Assembly (NCBI GenBank): GCA_035578155.1
Contig: JAPWDM010000005.1
Span: 28,259,608-28,323,607, forward strand
Direction: 5' to 3'
From: Brachynemurus nebulosus
Lineage: Eukaryota; Arthropoda; Insecta; Neuroptera; Myrmeleontidae
DNA length: 64,000 nt
Below are positions 24,504 through 35,739 of the stretch, piece by piece. Both the position numbers and the translations under genes were made by a program. The notes under the pieces were generated by a model. It did not search any database, was not told the origin of the DNA, and saw only the letters and a list, made by a program, of their open reading frames with translations. The first letter of the stretch is position 1, and every line of letters begins with the position of its first letter.

Positions 24504-27500
24504 TTGTGGTTGCTAGTGTACTGGTAGTAAATGCGATTTTCAAATGCGATCATGATCCTTATGATCCAAATTTCAAATAATTGTGATATTTTAAAACTGA
24601 ACGCTGCTAATTATTAAATTAGTGCTAGAAAACCAAATAAGGAAGATATAATATTTATATAATCAGTGTTTATCCGTATCAGTATGTCACTTTGTGCCAT
24701 ATTTTCAGGTACTCACCGGAATATAGGTTGTACTTAAAATGAAATCATGGCATTAAGAACATCGTCCAAAAAAATTTTTTTTTATTAGAAAATTATTATT
24801 TATTCCTGTATTTATAATAAAATAATTATTTTAATATGGTGTATGATTAAATAAAATTATTATAAATTGCGTTAAATTTCATTCTGGGTCTATGTTAAAT
24901 TCTGTTCAATACAATCAATAATTATTAAAATTTTGCCAAGTCGTTATTAATTAGATTGTTTCTTATTATTTGTAATCTAAACCCTAGTGACTACGCCAGC
25001 GAAAATCCCATCGAGATCCATACAATATGTAGTTTTACGTGATGAGGTAATAAATAAACAGATAAAAATTTTAAAAACTGTTGTTTCGGCTTTTATTCAG
25101 ATTGCGAACAGTGTTTGGCGATAAGTGAAAACGATCTATAAATTCCTTATGATCCCACATTTTAAAATGATTTATTCTTTCTCGAACTAATTTTGTTCTT
25201 CTGGTAACTCCGATTTCTACATCACTACGTATTTATGCATATCGTAATCATTCATTATTAATGAATAGTTAAAAATTACAAAACACGCGAAATAAGGAAA
25301 CGAAACACATTTACTATGACTTTAACAACTGCTTATATCAGTGGTTAGAAAAATTTGTTGGTTGACCAAAAAGTTGCAGTTAACTACGTATTGAGAATCA
25401 CTTCCACTTCATTAACTAAAGGTTGACTTTAAACTAATAGTTAACCAGCAATGATAAAACGTACCCTTAGTATAAAACTGTTGTGACTACTACTTTTGGT
25501 ATAGAATTGCTTCAACCCTATTACTTTTAGGTAAAGGATTGTGCATTTAATATAAAATAGAAACTCACGAAATCGAAAAAGAAAGCAATATATTACTTCT
25601 GTCTTGAATAAGATATTCTTCTGGATACAACGTGATTGTGGAATGCAACTGTCAGAAATTACATTTAACTTTTTGATTTTACAAAATCAGACAGTAAACG
25701 TGGGGCCTTCAGAAACACGGAGCCTTGTATAATGCACCGTTTACACCACCCTCGGGCTTGGAGGGTGTAATTGGGAGCCAATAATAAGATCTTGTAAACT
25801 GGCTAAACGATTAAAATTTTTTCATTTTATTTCGTACCTACATATCTGTGTCAAATTGTCTATGGTCAAATTTGCTTTAAACTTATACATAACAAAGATA
25901 TATATATATTTTATGAAATGTTACATCTCAAATCATTTCAACAGGTCCTACAAACCAGTTGGGAAACGAAACTTTATCGTTACATATTCGATATATAGTT
26001 AGAGTTGGCACCACTGTTACCAAAATAATATTCTATACATTGTACACAACAAGTAAACAAACTTACAAAACGTTCGGTTGCCAACATCATATTATTAAAT
26101 ATAATTTCAATGTTGATAACACTGATAAAGTTATATTTAACTAATTCCAATTCAACGCTAATAATGTGATTTAAGTTAAGTATTGGTTTGTTGATAAACT
26201 AAGTTTCACTGTAATATTGAAATCTATGCATTTGATTAGATATTAAGATTATAGAATTTAGAAGAGTTTTAGTTAATAACTGAGGAAATGAAAGTCAAAT
26301 AATATCTAATAGCTAAACCACAAAACACGGCTTTTTCATTTTAGGCGATTTTTTTTTTGAAACTATTCGACGTGAAAATATGAAATTTAGCACAGAGATA
26401 GAGTGTGGCGGCTGTTGAATTTCGATAGTAGGGGTTAATTTCAGCGAATAACCTTTGGAGAGTGGTAAAGAAATTTTTTCAGGGGCTCTGAATATTGGAC
26501 AAACGAAGGGAGGCGGGGGAAATTTCAGTGTTTCCAATGTTTGTTACCAGAGAATCGTTTTAGAAAATATAAAAAAATTTATGGACATTAAAAATGAGTT
26601 GTAAATTGAACGAAAATTATCAAGACTGAATTTTAACTTCCTTAGTACATAAAAAGAAGACTTGATGGTAAATTTGACTTTGATCAAGATGTTATTAGTA
26701 AATAATTTTGCTTAATGGATATTGTCGTGAACTATTCAGAAAGAAAATTTAAGAAATTAAAGAAGGATTGAATACGTGATAAATCTATACGCGAAAAATA
26801 TAACAATTTCTGCACACTAATAAGCAGAGATTACGTTTACATAGTTCATATTTCTAGCTTATCCATAAAAATTATAAATTCAAAAAATATTCAAAGAAAT
26901 TGCTAAAAACTTTTAAGTAATTTTCCGACTTAAAATTTTGTCTATTAATACGTGTTCCATAATAAAATGTGTTGCTAATAATTATTGAAAGAAACACAGG
27001 CGGTGTGTGAATATTTCAGCTTCTTCTGGTAAGCGTAAATAGACTGAAATAAAAATACAATTGTTTTGAAGTCAAGAATTTTATTTAAAAATTTAATAAA
27101 ATATAAAATTCACCAGGAAAAATATTTTGTCTGGCTCTATGTACGTTTTTTGTAACTATAGTCCGGAACACTATTTGTGTAAGTACAACCTGCAAAAGAC
27201 GTTTTCTTTTTTGGTTTTCTTTTTTAATTAACTCCTGGAATTGACCTCCAAAATCAAACTCATTTTTTTTTTTACTTCATGTATATATGACTTTTATTTT
27301 GTCAGTTCTGGTATGGAAAACTAACAAAGAAGAAATTTTAAAATAATTCCTACAATAAAAATTTTATGCCATTATTTTTTCTTTTCTTCTCCGATACCGC
27401 ATTTCACGTTATTTATCGAAAACTTTCTCGAAAACATAATTCAATTAATGACTCTATGGTCGGGCGAAAAATTCTACAATATATCTCTTAAATTATTTAA

Positions 27501-28289
27501 TTTATTTATTTACTCAACCAAATATAAATAATTAAACGGAGCTGAAGTATTTTGGTAAATAGATAAGCAAACGGAGCTGATGTAGCCGTACGCCGATATA
27601 GAACGCAGAAGAAAGGATAATAATATTACCAATGGGAATATTTACGAGCACTGTGGGATTATGAATACTCCTTTGAATAATTTTTATCCTTTATTTATAT
27701 TTGACAGTTTGAGCCATGAAGAAATTTTTATTGTTATATTTCGAATTTGTACGTATGTAGAAATGTCTGGAAAAAAATTATAGGAACAATAAAGTCATTG
27801 GAAATTAGAAGTATAGGTAAGTATAAATCCATGTGCGTCCAAAATAATGATCAGCAAAGGAATATTTCCGTATGTACATATTTATTTATTGACTTATTTT
27901 TTTATCTACATACACAAATTAGTGTATTGCTTCTATCGAATTTTTACACAAAGGAAAAGTACGGAAACATTGTTAGATACGAAAAAATATGTGTAAGCTA
28001 CATTAATATTTTTTTCTTTGAAATTCTTTTTCTTTTTGCTTTGAAAAATCATTTTTCTAAAACAATATAATGTCTTTATGTATTCTGCTTTTTTACCTGA
28101 CTGTTTAAGATAAATCGATAAGTAAGTGGCATATTACTTCCGGTGACACATGAGAGTTAGTCAATCACAATATGACATTTATACAGGATGGTCAATTTTT
28201 ATCGTACTTATTACCTACTTAAATTTCAATATTGTCGATGTGCATGTGAACATTATTAACGTATGACGAACTCTAGTTCGTATTTAGAT
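24504..28289. other. Long AT-rich region without a supported gene
   Basis: Features seen are weak: a small hairpin at about 25730-25760 (TTACACCACCCTC against GAGGGTGTAA) and AT-rich frames at 25959, 26313 and 27747 without domains. I call nothing in this stretch. Confidence 0.5.
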
Positions 28290-28456
28290 ATACCGTCGGC
28301 TGAGTATTCGTTTGTACTAAGTCAACTTGTTAAATATTTTTTCTAGATAGTTGTTTTGTTAGTTTTGGGCATAGTGCAAGCCGAAACCACCATCAGAAAA
28401 AAAATTTTTTAAAAACTGACTTGGTACAAACTAATACTCAGCTGACGATACGTTAG
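28290..28456. mobile_element. Small palindromic MITE
   Basis: CCGTCGGCTGAGTATTCGTT near 28292 is mirrored by AACTAATACTCAGCTGACG near 28431, with AAGTCA-type words also inverted just inside. The arms are about 40 bp. TA occurs at both edges, but the TA-rich flank makes the exact duplication uncertain. Confidence 0.65.
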
Positions 28457-28899
28457 TATTCATATGATCATTTTTTGGAAAAGTGTAAGTTTTTTTTTTT
28501 AAATTTTACTCGGTAATTTTGGGGAAAAATTTTGTTTGTCCCCAGGTCTCGTCATTTTTTCCTCGGCCCTGCGAAGTAGTTGTATTTATAAAAGGAATTT
28601 AGTCAATTTGATAGCAAAAATGGAAAGTTTACACCAAAATTATCATCCTAATTCAAACACCTCCATAAGCCTTCATTTGAGAAAAAAACAATTTTAACTT
28701 CATGACGTCATGAAGTTTACTGAAATCTTTTAGTGGATTAGGAGTCGTTATATTATGTACAGGACAACAGCAGAAGAAGAAACTTGTGTCGAATTAATTA
28801 TATTCCTAAAAAAATTTTCTTATTTTGATAGTAAAAATAAAAAGTTAAAAAAATATATAGATATTGTATTTTCAAATATTTACACCCAGTTGCAAACAC

Positions 28900-29400
28900 T
28901 TTCCAAATTTTACGGATAAGTCACAGAGTCGGCGAGAGAAATGATGAGCCCCCCTTTTAAACCCAGTCCCCCGAGAAATTGCCCCACCTGCCCAACCTTC
29001 TCACCGGCCTTGGATACGTATCTTAAGAATTTCTCAGGTAGACAATCGCAGATTGACCAGCCATGTTAACAGTGATACCAACAGAGTCAGGTTATCTGTG
29101 CTAATCACTTTTGTACGATCAACGGTTGCTCAAAAGCGACAAAATTCTAAGTCCGCTTCCAATTGAAATAGTAAAAATTATTAGATTTTGTACAAACTTT
29201 TTGATTATCAGTCGATTTGATCAGGTCCGACGAGAGGGTGGAGTAGTCGGGGTTGCAGCCCTGGGGCCCAGGTTTGAAAAGGGGGCTCCTATCTGTCGAT
29301 AGAGGGCCCGGGAAAATGATTAATTAAGGAGGAAATTAAAAAAAAATGCGATTTATTCCGAGGGCCCGTCATTTTTTTCCACGGTCCTGGATTTGATTGT
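28900..29400 (+). repeat. GC-richer dispersed repeat, partner of 32055-32520
   Basis: Part of this segment (GTAGTCGGGGTTGCAGCCCT, then GGGCCC and CTGTCGATAGAGGGCCCGGG) matches the minus strand of about 32080-32275. The family is not identified. A second shared phrase (CGGCCTTGG and TTAAGAATTTCTC near 29000) resembles 32509-32550 in direct orientation, so the two loci are mosaics of the same material. Confidence 0.6.
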
Positions 29401-30150
29401 GGTCCAAGCAGTTTAGTTTCCAAAGATGATTCATCCTTTTGCTAAAACTTTTGGATTTATTTATTTGTGATTTCGCAAACATTTCCCAATTTATCATCCT
29501 GTATAAAATATACTTTTAGGAGTTAGCACTGATACGAATCCTGTATATTTTTGAGCGTGTGTGTATATGTGTACAGTAGAATTTGTCTATAATAAAAACG
29601 AACTGATGTGGAAAATGATATGAATCAAGTCAGCTTTTCTTTCTGTATTCTATCAATTTCCATTTTCACAAACAGATCGTCGTCATCCATTCTATTCGCT
29701 CGCTACATTCGTTCAACGTTTGTACATTCATCTGACGTTCAAGGTAACATGATCAGAATACACACAATATCATCTTCCCGTTACTTACAAGCTCTATAGC
29801 GGCTCATATAGGTACTGTACAGCTTTAGCTCTGTGAAGGAGAAGAAAAAAAGGAGAATATAGAAACCTTTGTGAAAATAATTTTTATGAAAGTATATAAT
29901 CTAAAAAACGATAGAAATTATCCCATATTTCCTCTATGGTTGAAGATTCGTCTACACGAGTATTAATGAATGTAAACGGTAAAACAGAAAAAATACGCTG
30001 CAAGTGGGGTGTGGTACACAGCTTCCTCGTACTTGTAAAAGCACCGTGGTAATTCAATGCCCAATCTATCTTTGTATAATTTAATATAGGTATATAAATT
30101 AATAAAAATAAATAAACAAAACGATTTATAAAAAAAATTGAGCGAAGTGG
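29401..30150. other. AT-rich intergenic sequence
   Basis: A small GC-richer patch lies at 29680-29800. No gene is supported. Confidence 0.5.
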
Positions 30151-30179
30151 GACTAGCAGTAAATAAGATATTGATATTT

Positions 30180-30385
30180 AATGGGATTTCATGGTAGCGC
30201 CGTGGATACACTATTACGTCGAATGCAATGAAATTTGTAGGGGACCATCTAGGAATCAAACTGCATAATTTCTGAAAATTTCATTAGAAACAATCGAATA
30301 GTTCAGAAGTTAAGCCACTTGGTGCAAACTGGCGACACACAGTCAGACGGACAAACGGACGGATGGACAGACACCAAACCAAAAT
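30180..30385 (+). repeat. Dispersed repeat, retroelement-tail-like, copy 2
   Basis: Matches 3528-3665 from GATTTCA to GCCACTTGGTG, then continues into CAGTCAGACGGACAAACGGA, a run of GGAC words. That layout is common at the 3' end of arthropod non-LTR retrotransposons. No reverse transcriptase is present. Confidence 0.6.
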
Positions 30386-31512
30386 TGTTCAGGAAGTTCA
30401 AAAACGTAAAATGTGCGTAAAAATTTTATTTTGGAGGGAAAAATTTTTTATTCTTCAATAGTTTGGAAAGACAGTAGTATGTAGGTTGAGATGATTTTAG
30501 AATTTGTGTTCATCTAAACAACAAAGAAGAAAATGATTTTGGTTCAGAAAGGTTGTGATTCTGGCAGGAACTACAATGAAACAAAAAAATTAAAAAATCA
30601 TTCTGAAAATTGAAAATAATTGTCTAGATATGGACCAGTGCTTTTCAGTCTTTTTGCTTATCCGCGGCCTACTAATTAATCATAGAGGAATCTTTTTTAA
30701 GATTTCGCGACACACTTAAAACACTTGTGTTTTCTATGTAATTCTCAATTCATTTTTTTTTTTTAAAAATGCGACAAAATAAAGAAGTGTCCCTTGAAAA
30801 ATAGGACTTTATATATTCTTCATTTGCAGCATTCAAGTGGATTATTACCTGAAATTATCAAATGGATCTCTTGATTACCTATGAAAATAAAAGTACGTTC
30901 ATACATTTAACATCCTATTTTAGGATCTCCATCAACATAAACCAAGTCGTCTCGTGTACATGCAGCATTATATTCTATTACAGAAACCATCAGTACCAAC
31001 AGGCAATTTTTTCTTTAAATCTTCAATATCCGTTTCTTTTTTTTGCTTTAGATATACCTATCTATGTAGGTCGGTTACATCAACGTATATCGGAAAAAAA
31101 TTATTGTTTTCTTATTGAAGTTATCAACTTCCTGCGTTTTTTTTCCTTCTATGAAAACAATGGCAATGTGTGAGTTTAATTTTTCATACAATTTTATCTA
31201 GTCTATGAATTTTTCGGAAAAACGAAAAATATCTTAGTAGTTGTTGATATTGTCATGCATGAAACATGAGGAGCAACAGAACAAAACCGGATAAATATAT
31301 TCTTGCAAATTCTACAGGAGAGGTCAAAATGTAATTACCCTGTTTTGATATATTTTCAAACTTTTGAGTATTGACGATGATAAGATTCCTTAGCGACAAG
31401 TCGCGGAACTAATATATGACAGACAATTTTCATACAGTTGAATTTTCTAATAGCAATTTAATAAAGTTTTCACGTAAATTGTGCGTATAATTACGTCATT
31501 TAAAGTGTTGAG
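30386..31512. other. AT-rich sequence upstream of the THAP frame
   Basis: The open frame at 30862 has no domain. No promoter element could be singled out for the THAP frame. Confidence 0.45.
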
Positions 31513-31734
31513 ATGAACACTAGTAAATACAAAAGAAAAGGGAGTACTTACTGCTGTGTTTCACAGTGCAAGAACTTAAAAAGGGAAGAACTGAGTTTTA
31601 GTCGTTTTGCTATCAGTGTCAAATTTAAAAAACATTGGGAAACTATTTTTAAAATGAAAACTTCATCAGTGTTTATGCGTGTTTGCTCAGAACATTTTGA
31701 GGTGTCAACATTACATTCCACTTCATGTGGATAA
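31513..31734 (+). CDS. THAP-type zinc-finger fragment
   Basis: The 73-codon frame starts at an ATG and ends at a TAA. It matches the N-terminal THAP DNA-binding fold (C2CH): paired cysteines YCCVSQC at residues 13-19, FSRF at 29-32, the near-invariant Trp in KKHWE (42), and CSEHF with Cys58 and His61. The spacing Cys19-Cys58 fits the THAP range. THAP domains occur in host regulators and at the N-terminus of P-element-like transposases. Here the frame stops just after the His ligand, before the usual Pro-containing end of the fold. It may therefore be an isolated first exon, with a possible donor TCATGTGGAT at the stop, or a dead fragment. An open minus-strand frame (31735-31925) adjoins it but shows no recognised domain. 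Confidence 0.6.
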   Translation: MNTSKYKRKGSTYCCVSQCKNLKREELSFSRFAISVKFKKHWETIFKMKTSSVFMRVCSEHFEVSTLHSTSCG

Positions 31735-32054
31735 CTTAATACTCCAGAAGTTTGTGCAGCTAAAGCCAGATATTTTATGTTACTGAAATTTCGTTCTTTA
31801 ACACCAACACATATTAACATTCCACTTTTAAAATATTGCTCCCACTCGCGAAGAGGTCTCGTAGTATTTTTTACTGTTTCGTAAATGTCCAACAAAAAAA
31901 TCATTACAAAATTTTTATCATGCAATGAAATAATATCAATTATATGTCATACACTAGTTCCACAAACGCTCACCAGGGAAATTTTATCATCAGCAATAGC
32001 TATTGATAGGTAAAGTCAAAATTTTTTAATACTGTAATTTTGAACTAGAGTCTG

Positions 32055-32520
32055 TGTAAAAGTTGGAAGATGGATAACTTTCAGGGCCATGGAGAAAAAT
32101 GGAGGGCCCCGGGAATACACTGAATTTTTATAAAATTTCTTCTCCAAAAAATAAGTAAGGAGCAAAAAAACTCTTTTCCCGGGTCCATTACCGACAGCTA
32201 CGGACCCCTTACTAAATCCGGGCACCAGGCTTGCAACCCCGACTACCCCACTTCCGGTTTTTAACCAAAAAGTCCGGCTATGTCGTGATTTGTCCGGGGC
32301 CGATTCTCCAATCGCGATCGGACAGGAAATATCTTGTCAATTACTGACAAATTTAAAAAATATAATTTTAAGTTTTCTTTGCTCGTCAGTGAAATTTAGG
32401 AGGAAAAAATCCGCAACAAGTGTTGATGTCCGATCGTTAGAAATTGAAAAGTTGGCAAGCCTGAGAGTCGGTAAGAAGAAAATATCTAGGCCTCCAAAGT
32501 AGATTAATCCGGCCCTGTCT
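32055..32520 (-). repeat. GC-richer dispersed repeat, partner of 28900-29400
   Basis: The minus strand reads GTAGTCGGGGTTGCAAGCCT, then a GACCCGGGAAAAG phrase, in the order of the 29.2-29.4 kb copy. It contains GGAGGGCCCCGGGAA near 32100 and a CCGGCCCTG end phrase near 32509. Together the pair flanks the THAP frame, though there is no sign of target duplications. Confidence 0.6.
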
Positions 32521-32892
32521 CCGATGCATAATTTCTTAAGAATTCTCGTAGGTATGCTTTCCCTACGCTATACTTCTACACTGGTGTAATGTTACTTTCG
32601 TCTCGTGATATAACAAGTCTGGCTTCAGAAATATAAAAATTTGTGGCACGGATATTAAGTAATTCGGTCGACATAATAAGGAAATGTTGGTATACCCTGT
32701 TTCAAATAGAATTGATCATGAGTCAAAGTTAAAAAATTAAATAATTCTTATATTCAAAACAAATCAATCTTCTATTCTTTTCTAAAAACAAACTGTAATT
32801 TTAAACTTTACGTAAATGCAATAATGAAAGAGATTACGCCAAAAAACGGAAATTATTTAAATTCATAAGTGATGAAGCATGGTTAAATTTAA

Positions 32893-33774
32893 GGGGGGGT
32901 AAGGTTTTAAACGCGAAAAAAGGCATATTTTCATGATTTTTTTTTTGGAGATATGAATAATGTTGGCTTATTTATTTCATATACACGTTATAGTATAACA
33001 CCTGAAGTATCTTTGAAAAAATTATCAATTACAAATATCGATAAATAAGTCCGTGACAGCGAATTTCCGGAGGCGCCTCGAAAAAAAGGTGTTTTGCGAT
33101 GAACATCATAACTTGGTACCGGATCATCCGAGACAAAAAAATCGAAATGCGTTTAAAAGGCGATATGTTTCCCTAGGGAGTCAGGAAGAGCTTTTTTGTA
33201 TTTTTTCGATTTTTTTATTTTTGGCAGCATTTTGAAGTGAAAAACGCAATTTTTGCTAAAAATTTCGGTTAATTTTTTATAATAAACTGGAAAAAAATAG
33301 TAAAAAAAAAAAACTCGACCTCATTACCTGTTGATTTATATGTAGAAACAGTGTACAAAATTTCAACAAAATTGGTGAAGTAGATTTTGAGTTATGATGT
33401 TCACGGACTTCAAAAATGTTGTTTGCTTGAAAATGGATTTAAAGTTTTTTATACTCAAAAATCCAAAACTAAGCATCAATAAAATGATATAATTTTTTAT
33501 ACTTACCGGGTAATTATAGTAAGTATTTGTTTTGTATAAGATTTGTAAGTATAAAATTAAAGTAAATTTTATACTTAGCAGGTAGGCGCGTCGCGCAGTT
33601 ACCAGACAGGTATAGAAGTCGAGCATGAGGGCCGGTCGCTTGAAACGCTGTATCTTCATTAGTTTTGCTCTGATTTACTTGAAATTTTGACACAACACGC
33701 TCGACATGTTGTACATTCAGAAAAAAAATTAAAAAAAAAATGCAAAAAAAATTTTAAAAACCTTACCCCCCCCC
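32893..33774. mobile_element. TTAA-flanked MITE, family E
   Basis: TTAA at 32889-32892 and 33775-33778 flank 882 bp. The left end GGGGGGGTAAGGTTTTAAAC is mirrored by TTTTAAAAACCTTACCCCCC. The interior has no transposase, though a more balanced stretch at 33050-33150 and 33590-33660 may be captured or ancestral sequence. Only one copy is in the window. Confidence 0.8.
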
Positions 33775-33778
33775 TTAA

Positions 33779-34358
33779 GTGAAATGGACCATAGCTTCTT
33801 AAAAACATTAAAAATAAACGTTTATCCAGTTTTGATGCATAATATTTTCGTTAGTTAGTTTTCAGATTTGTTACTTTTGGTTCCGAAATCTATTTTTGAG
33901 AAAGTTAGTTGAAAGGGTGATAGTTAAAATTGCCAATAGTTGCCGATTTATCAAGTTTTGTTTCCACTGCTCTTCACATGTTAAAATTTCTTATAAAAAC
34001 GCAATGCATAATTTGAATTAGGTAATCCCAAGTTATTATAATTGTTTTGATCAATTTATGTAATGTACATTTCGAAGATGGGTGTATCTTACAAAACCTG
34101 CAGTCGTCATACATTTACGTCGCATACTTCTGGCAAATTGCCAACAGTTTTGGAATAGTCATCGATGACATATACAAAAGATATAGTGACACAGATATCT
34201 ACACGTTTCATTCTCCTATGGCCATTTACTGTCGTCAACAGTGTCACCAACATAAGGTCGATAAATGTAGTTAGTATTCATTGCTACAAATATAGTGAGA
34301 CTAATATAGCTAGTAGTGAATGGAGGGAATCATGTGGCTATTCGACCTTCCTCAATAT
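33779..34358. other. AT-rich intergenic sequence
   Basis: No supported feature is seen. Confidence 0.5.
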
Positions 34359-34377
34359 TTTAAGGTGGTATTCTAAA

Positions 34378-34470
34378 ATGTAAAAATGTACAAAAATATG
34401 TAAAAATGTATAAAAATGTAAAAATGTATAAAAATGTAAAAATGTATAAAAATGTACAAAAATTTAAAAA
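34378..34470 (+). repeat. About 10-bp tandem repeat AAAAATGTAT
   Basis: Roughly nine imperfect units of AAAAATGTAT, AAAAATGTA or AAAAATGTAC just inside the left end of the element. Copy 1 has only one or two such words at this place. Confidence 0.9.
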
Positions 34471-34623
34471 AATTTCAAAATTGAAATCGGTATAGGCCGG
34501 TCAACTGTGGACTCAAAAAAAAAAATGTCTCCTGGTTGACGTGATTCCAACCCTTCTGGTGATCTGAAACATAAAAATTTAGTTAATTATTAATAAACAA
34601 GTATGTAGTATAGATATAAATCG

Positions 34624-35215
34624 GTGCATCAGAACTTGAGATATCGGCTAACTTCAAAAATGCATCACTGCTTGCATGAGGCAGAGTCAAAAGTTCAAAA
34701 ACGCATCAGACGCATCACAACGAAAAATCAAAAGTTCATTTTTGCATTTGATGCGTCAAAACAATGCATCAAGAAATTTGGTGATGCGTGTCCAAGATGC
34801 TTGTCATGTGTATAATGTAGAATTATAACTACTTGCTATATTATGTAGGTATTAACACCAACAGGAATAATTCCGAAAAAGAAACTGTTGAAAAAGATTA
34901 ATGTATTTACCTTTCATTAAAATTGTTTAAACTAAAAACTCAAAATAGGTATGTAATATTTCTTATTCAAATAATTTCAATATTTTCAATTTCAAGTAAG
35001 TTCAAGTTGAAATTCAAAGATAATATACCTATACAAGGACTGTATTACTATATTATCTATAGTCCATCATGCTGTGTCTATTATGCTACATGCATCATGA
35101 TGCCAATATCCCATTCAAAAATATCTAATGTGTATCAAATTTCAAGAGAGCATCAGCATCGCATCATGCAGTATTAGACGCATCAAAAACGTCATGATGC
35201 TGCATCGATGCGGTA
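34624..35215. mobile_element. Insert rich in GCATCA and its complement
   Basis: This block within family A copy 2 begins GTGCATCAGAACTTGAG and ends near CATCGATGCGG. GCATCA or TGATGC occurs more than ten times, concentrated in the first 170 and last 130 bases (for example ACGCATCAGACGCATCACAA and TGATGCTGCATCGATGC). The clustering at both sides, with few in the AT-rich middle, resembles an element with iterated terminal motifs. I could not define its exact ends or a target duplication, so it may instead be a tandem-like expansion. Confidence 0.5.
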
Positions 35216-35667
35216 AAGTTTAGATTTTTGAACTTACCCATCATGTCAACCGTATCGAAAAAAGTAGTTTCGAGTAATTTATATTAAAAATTTGAATTTA
35301 ACACTGAAAAGATACACAGTACATAGGAAAAAATAACCATAACTCCGAAAATAATTCGAATTTCCGTAAATCCTTTTAGAGGCTTTTTCTTAAGGGACTG
35401 AACTTTGAACATATGACAAGAAAAATCGATTTTTTCGAATTTCTAGACTAGAATACTTCCTTAAAGAATATAATCTAATTTAATTAATGCAATCATAAGT
35501 AATAAATTATTTAAAAAAAGTTAATAATATTTAAATGCTGAACAGTGGCGTGGTAATCTGCGGACACTTGCTCGATTTTTGGACATTTTTTTGGTTCTAG
35601 AGTTAGATCGTTCTTGAATCATTAGATAAAAGCGGAAAAGAGTAACTTAAAAAAATAAAAATTATTA

Positions 35668-35732
35668 AAGGAGGATTCGAACCCGTAACTTTTGTATTAT
35701 TACGCAGCTATTCCACTAAGCTATGTTATCTT
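35668..35732 (-). pseudogene. tRNA-like sequence (pseudogene or SINE head)
   Basis: On the minus strand a B-box GGGTTCGAATCC (35673-35684) is preceded at tRNA-like spacing by an A-box-like TAGCTTAGTGGAATAGC (35707-35723). The T-stem has only three good pairs, and neither the anticodon stem nor the acceptor stem closes. A functional tRNA is therefore unlikely. A decayed tRNA or the tRNA-derived head of a SINE fits better. Confidence 0.55.
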
Positions 35733-35739
35733 GTAATAG

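Larger units (their letters stand above)
34364..35460 (+). mobile_element. TTAA-flanked MITE, family A copy 2, interrupted
   Basis: TTAA lies at 34360-34363 and 35461-35464. The ends GGTGGTATTCTA and TCTAGACTAGAATACTTCC correspond to those of 2723-3431. The left part (phrases near 34490-34600) and right part (35235-35460) align with copy 1, but about 600 bp at 34620-35220 is absent from copy 1 and replaces part of its middle. Confidence 0.78.

Noticed and set aside
25730..25760. Hairpin TTACACCACCCTC/GAGGGTGTAA as a regulatory RNA structure
   Set aside because: A single 10-bp stem with a bulge and no second copy or context; it could arise by chance.
27747..28070. 107-codon plus-strand frame
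   Set aside because: AT-rich, Phe/Ile/Tyr-rich translation without motifs, typical of chance frames at this composition.
31548..31925. 125-codon minus-strand frame overlapping the THAP frame
   Set aside because: The overlapping part is the antisense of the THAP frame. The remainder has no recognisable domain and no support as a gene.
35668..35732. Functional tRNA gene
   Set aside because: Anticodon and acceptor stems do not pair and the T-stem has only three good pairs.
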